Below, in pieces: positions 60,687 through 64,000 of a stretch of 64,000 nt of DNA (position 1 is the first letter of the stretch; each line of letters begins with the position of its first letter). This DNA comes from G963666535 sp963666535 (lineage in GTDB: Bacteria; Bacillota; Clostridia; Oscillospirales; Oscillospiraceae), in assembly GCA_963666535.1 (NCBI GenBank), contig OY762913.1, positions 2,542,001 to 2,606,000 on the forward strand, read 5' to 3'. The notes beneath the pieces were generated by a model. The model worked only from the letters and a program-made list of their open reading frames with translations. It did no database searches and had not been told where the DNA came from. A program made the position numbers and the translations under genes.

Positions 60687-63044
60687 CTATATCAAATGCA
60701 GCTTTTCGGCCGCGGCCTTGGCTTCGCTTCTTCGGCTCACGCCCAGCTTCTGCAGTATACGGCTGACGTGGGTTTTGACCGTGGGCAGCTTGATGCCCAG
60801 GATTTCACCGATTTCCTGATTGCTCAGGTTTTCGCACAGCAGCTTAAGCACCTGCGTCTCGGCCGCCGAGAGCGGCTCGACGGGCTGCGCCTGGGGTTTT
60901 AAAAACCGGGGATAATCCACCGCCTGCGCCCGCGTGGCGGAAGTCAGCTTGTCGAGAAAAGCCGCGTCCCTGTCCCAGCCGCACTCACTTAAGAGGGGCA
61001 GAATCGCCGCGCCGTATTGTGCCACAGGCCAGATAAACTGATACTCAAAACAGGTGTCCAGCGCCGCGCAAAGCACGGCCTTCCATTCGGAGTTCCCGCG
61101 CCGCTCTGCACACAGTGCGGAGAGCAGACGGATATGGATTCCGTCCATCACGCGCCCACAGTGTTCGCAATAAGGTTTCAGCCGCGCCAGAAGCAGCAGA
61201 GCGGCGTCGTACTCGCCCTCGGCAAGCTGAACCATCGCCTGTGTCAGATATTGATAGCGCCACATAGCCCATAGCCGCACATCGTTTTTCGGGGCCTTTT
61301 CCCGCAGCCACGCGTGCGCGGCGTCCGTATCGCCCAATCGGAGCTGAATGCGGCAGAGCATCGCGTCGAGATTGGGCAGAAAGCGCGCCTGTCCGGTATT
61401 AAGGAATTTTGTGCGCAGACTCTCAATGGATTCCAGCGCCGCCTGCGCCTTGCCCTGAGAAACCTGTACCCGTGCCAGCAGACCGACCACAGCAAACTCG
61501 ATGTCCGGCGTGCCCCGCGCCTGTATCTCGCCCAGACGGGACATGAGGGTAAGCAGGCGTTTTGACACATCCCCGCCCTTTTCAAACTTGCTCTCGCAGA
61601 TGCCGCAGTCAGCAAGGCCCACGCCGTCCCGTCCAAGTACGGTTTCCACCGGCTTTTTCATGGTGGCGTACAGCAAATCGTCCTTCTTGGACCACTCGCA
61701 GAAATCCTTGCCGCCGTTCATGATGCTGGGAAGGGTACTGGTGACGGAAAAGGACGGCACCTTGAGCTGCTTGTCCGTCATCACCCGGAATACACTTCCG
61801 ACGACCTCAATCAGACCTTTACTGACGTGCTGGGGCAGGGCAATATCCAGATAAGCCAGCTTTCCCTGAATGCTTTTGTACTCGGAATCGGTCTTGTTGA
61901 GATGCGCGGCATAGTCTTGCAGTTCACGGTACCACTGCTCGGAAGCCTCGTAATCCAGGCACATGGCGGTCAGCATACTCATGGCGCACAGCAACCACGG
62001 GGATTTCAGAATTTCCACATGAGGTAGCGCGAAATAATAGTTTTGCAGCTCGTGGTAGTAACCGATGCCCGGATGCTGCTCCGCATTCTTCACCAGCAAT
62101 GCGGACACCTTGCTCTGTTCCCCGGCGAGGGAATACCAGTCCAGCGCCCTGTCCAGCTCGTCGTGCAGTTCGTAATAGAGCGCCGCGCGGCTGTAAATGG
62201 CGCTCTGTTCCTCGTCGGTAAGCGTCTGCTGCAGCTCCCACATCAGAAATCCCCGGAAGATGGGCCAGAAACGATAGGTGTCCAACCCGTCGAACAGGAG
62301 CATTGTCGTGTCTCGCTGGACGATGCCCAGCAGCTCCCCCGCACGGGGATCGCCGCTTACCATCTTCGCAAGCTCCAGATGAAAGCACTCAAACGGGGCA
62401 AGGCTGATGAGCAGACGCTGCAGCGGCGGTTCAAAGCGGCGGTAGACCGCCTCGTCAAAGTAAAAAAATAGTTCGCGCTTAAGAGCGCTCAGAATATCCG
62501 CGCTATATGCCGCGCCGTTTTTCAGCTTATGGCAGAGGATATCCATGGCGATGGGGTAGCCCTTCAAATCTTGCTGGATCGCACTCATTTCACTGGGGCT
62601 GACTGTGATTCCCCGGGATTCCAGCATTCGCTGCGCAGTGGCGCGGTCGAAAAGCAGTGCCTGTGTGTCTATGGTGAGCAGAATTCCCGCAAATTGGAAC
62701 GGCATCAGCCAGCCGGGAACCACCCCGCGGCCGAGCAGGATGAAGTGCAAATCGGTGCGGCAGCGGATCAAATTACAGAGCGCCTCCCGGCGTTCAAGTT
62801 CCAAAAGATATTGCAAATCGTCCACCAAAACCGTGTCGCAGTCCGGCGGGATGCTATCCGGCAAAAACGCCGCGTCCGCAGCATTGACCATACAGACGGT
62901 ATGCCCGGTAAGCAGCGCCGTCGCCGTGGTGGTTTTTCCGCAGCCGCATGGCGCGGAGAATAAAATCACCCGGCAGTGCTCCCAACCGGTCAGAAATATT
63001 TCCTCCAGCGCGGGCTTAATGATAGCAGAAGCGATATGGCTCAT
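60687..63044 (-). CDS. MalT-like STAND regulator with LuxR-type helix-turn-helix
   Basis: A 785-aa signal-transduction ATPase. Walker A APCGCGKTT is at residues 31-39, Walker B-like DTVLVDDLQYLLEL near 73-86. The middle (about 250-680) is helical, with TPR/MalT-type repeats (LDRALDWYSLAGEQSKVSAL; GEYDAALLLLARLKPYC). The C-terminus is a GerE/LuxR DNA-binding domain: LSAAETQVLKLLCENLSNQ then LPTVKTHVSRILQKLGVSRR. ATG 63044 has a very strong AAAGGAGGCGG site. It leads the small-gene/SLH operon and presumably controls it in response to an unknown ligand; MalT itself senses maltotriose, but no ligand can be inferred here. Confidence 0.9.
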   Translation of the reverse strand: MSHIASAIIKPALEEIFLTGWEHCRVILFSAPCGCGKTTTATALLTGHTVCMVNAADAAFLPDSIPPDCDTVLVDDLQYLLELERREALCNLIRCRTDLHFILLGRGVVPGWLMPFQFAGILLTIDTQALLFDRATAQRMLESRGITVSPSEMSAIQQDLKGYPIAMDILCHKLKNGAAYSADILSALKRELFFYFDEAVYRRFEPPLQRLLISLAPFECFHLELAKMVSGDPRAGELLGIVQRDTTMLLFDGLDTYRFWPIFRGFLMWELQQTLTDEEQSAIYSRAALYYELHDELDRALDWYSLAGEQSKVSALLVKNAEQHPGIGYYHELQNYYFALPHVEILKSPWLLCAMSMLTAMCLDYEASEQWYRELQDYAAHLNKTDSEYKSIQGKLAYLDIALPQHVSKGLIEVVGSVFRVMTDKQLKVPSFSVTSTLPSIMNGGKDFCEWSKKDDLLYATMKKPVETVLGRDGVGLADCGICESKFEKGGDVSKRLLTLMSRLGEIQARGTPDIEFAVVGLLARVQVSQGKAQAALESIESLRTKFLNTGQARFLPNLDAMLCRIQLRLGDTDAAHAWLREKAPKNDVRLWAMWRYQYLTQAMVQLAEGEYDAALLLLARLKPYCEHCGRVMDGIHIRLLSALCAERRGNSEWKAVLCAALDTCFEYQFIWPVAQYGAAILPLLSECGWDRDAAFLDKLTSATRAQAVDYPRFLKPQAQPVEPLSAAETQVLKLLCENLSNQEIGEILGIKLPTVKTHVSRILQKLGVSRRSEAKAAAEKLHLI

Positions 63045-63373
63045 AAGCCGCCTCCTTTGTTAAATCAGAATAATTTGGCATTGTCTTGTGAATTATTTTC
63101 CAGCACACCCGGTAAGTTTAACAGATAAATCTGATTTTGTAATCCATCCAAAGTATGATTGAGGGGGTGAAAAACGACTTTTTTCAAAAATATTTTTGAG
63201 CGTCCTTGGCGCGAACTTCTATGGTGTTTTTTTCGGATTTCAGCATTCCAAAAGCTTCATAATTGCCAAAGTAACTGTACATTGTCTCCATATTATCAGA
63301 AATAAAGAAAAAACCGTCAGACATTCAAAGAAGTCCGACAGCTTTATAGGGCAGTGCGTTCAAGATAAAAAAC
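63045..63373. other. Upstream region of the LuxR-SLH operon, no gene
   Basis: About 330 AT-rich bases. Visible are a small palindrome CAGATAAATCTG (arms CAGAT/ATCTG, 63122-63133) that could be an operator, and an imperfect inverted repeat (GTCAGAC...GTCCGAC, about 63318-63342). I do not see a full -35/-10 pair for the - strand with good spacing. Confidence 0.4.
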
Positions 63374-63413
63374 AAATCCTAACCCCTCTCCAATTGGAAA
63401 AAGGTTCGGATTT
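63374..63413 (-). terminator. Terminator of the second disrupted tRNA gene
   Basis: AAATCCTAACCCCTCTCC and GGAAAAAGGTTCGGATTT form a long imperfect stem around AATT just behind the tRNA relic on the - strand. Its arm is shared in part with the hairpin at 25842-25895. Confidence 0.7.
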
Positions 63414-63421
63414 TGCTGGTT

Positions 63422-63453
63422 TGGTGGACCTGAACGGGATCGAACCGTCGACC
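63422..63453 (-). other. Second tRNA 3'-end relic, joined to the same element end
   Basis: On the - strand: T arm GACGG-TTCGATC-CCGTT, acceptor strand CAGGTCC, discriminator A, CCA. The stem sequences differ from the relic at 41794-41825, so this was another tRNA gene. The sequence switches to the element at exactly the same point of the tRNA, after GGTCGA in the tRNA sense. The 5' part of this tRNA would lie beyond the window's right edge. Confidence 0.75.
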
Positions 63454-64000
63454 GTGGTGTGCAAATAAAACTACGGATTTGTTATTTCCATTTTCTAATA
63501 TCGGCTGCTCACATCGGAATGTGCACATACCCGACGTACTTGAAATAAATCGTGACTTTCTGAGTCTTACTGCCGTCCGGCTGCGTCTCACGTTGGGATA
63601 CCTCGATCCGCTCAATCAGCGTGTGTAGAACATGGGCGTCCAGCTCCTGTAGGTCTGTGTATTTTTCGATCAGAGAGGTGAACTGCTCCGCCTTGATGAC
63701 AGCCTCGTCCACTTCCCGCACGGCGGCTTCATAATCATCCAGCACCACTTTCAGCTCCCGCTGTTCCTGATCATACCCAGCAGCCAGTGCGGCGAACCGT
63801 TCGTCTGTAATTGCCCCGGCGGCATTTTACTCCAGCAACTTGCGGATGATTCCGTCCAACGTCTCGATACGCTTGCGGGCCTTCTCTGCCTCTTTTTTCC
63901 GATCCTTCAGCTTGCCCTGAGCGCTCTCCGCCAGCGCCGCCGTCAGCATCTTCTCGTAGCGTTTATGATACAAACGGGCGTATTGCGCGTTGCGCCGGAT
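63454..64000 (-). mobile_element. End of a second copy of the recombinase-bearing element (cut by window)
   Basis: These 547 bases match 41826-42372 with only two differences (T63650 for C42022, and C63790 for T42162). They hold the recombinase C-terminal tail, the shared in-frame stop and the first part of the main recombinase frame. The element continues to the right of the window. Confidence 0.85.
63509..64000 (-). CDS. Serine recombinase, second copy (partial; same in-frame TAA)
   Basis: The main frame runs from the window edge to TAA at 63827-63829, ending IETLDGIIRKLLE as in the first copy. The preserved tail follows in frame from 63826 to the final stop at 63509. Of the two base differences to copy one, the first is silent (Leu) and the second changes Thr to Ala in the tail (FATLAA to FAALAA). 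The N-terminal catalytic part lies outside the window. Confidence 0.75.

Noticed and set aside
41826..63453. A single 21.6-kb element bounded by the two recombinase ends as a simple composite
   Set aside because: The two ends are in direct orientation, each adjoining a different tRNA 3' end with its own terminator, which fits two independent insertions better than one composite. A rearrangement between copies remains possible.

Overview
The window looks like a chromosome segment of an anaerobic, probably gut-associated member of the Bacillota (class Clostridia, Oscillospiraceae-like). This rests on the anaerobic (cobalt-early) cobalamin pathway, Shine-Dalgarno-led tightly coupled operons, SLH-domain surface proteins, and the kinds of mobile elements present. 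The species cannot be named from the sequence alone.

Region 1 (1-21.7 kb, all + strand) is one very compact tetrapyrrole cluster. It begins with the end of the cobalt transporter (CbiQ, CbiO) and continues with cbiK-cbiD-cbiL-cbiF-cbiG-cbiH-cbiJ-cbiET-cbiA-cobT-cbiB-cobD-cbiP-cobO-cbiC. Then comes the shared tetrapyrrole trunk: a hemA-SirC-type fusion, hemC, a cobA-hemD fusion, hemB and hemL. Together these lead from glutamyl-tRNA through uroporphyrinogen III, precorrin-2 and sirohydrochlorin to adenosylcobinamide phosphate and alpha-ribazole phosphate. Only the final nucleotide-loop steps (CobU/CobS type) are missing from the window. Most junctions are ATGA-type overlaps.

Region 2 (21.7-26 kb) holds a small HsmA-like membrane protein, a coiled-coil protein, a probable VanZ-like remnant, and a LURP-one/YxjI-family gene cut by a complete IS256-family element with an exact 8-bp target duplication.

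Region 3 (26-38.2 kb, - strand) has a NarL-type two-component system next to a 3189-aa secreted SLH protein with a likely sigma-A-type promoter.

Region 4 (38.4-48.9 kb) is mobile and decaying DNA. It holds a frameshifted gene with a duplicated GYW module, an IS1182-type transposase remnant, and an integrative mobilizable element joined to the 3' end of a disrupted tRNA gene. The element carries a serine recombinase, a TnpW-like protein, a relaxase with an out-of-frame embedded gene, MobC, an iteron/oriT-like repeat array and a RepA-like ATPase. A decayed zinc-ribbon gene and an XRE repressor with a double-palindrome operator follow.

Region 5 (49-63 kb, - strand) appears to be one operon: a MalT-like STAND/LuxR regulator, two small proteins (87 and 49 aa, the latter translationally coupled to the next gene) and two large SLH surface proteins (1681 and 2057 aa). 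At the right edge a second, almost identical copy of the recombinase end is joined at the same point to a different tRNA 3' end.
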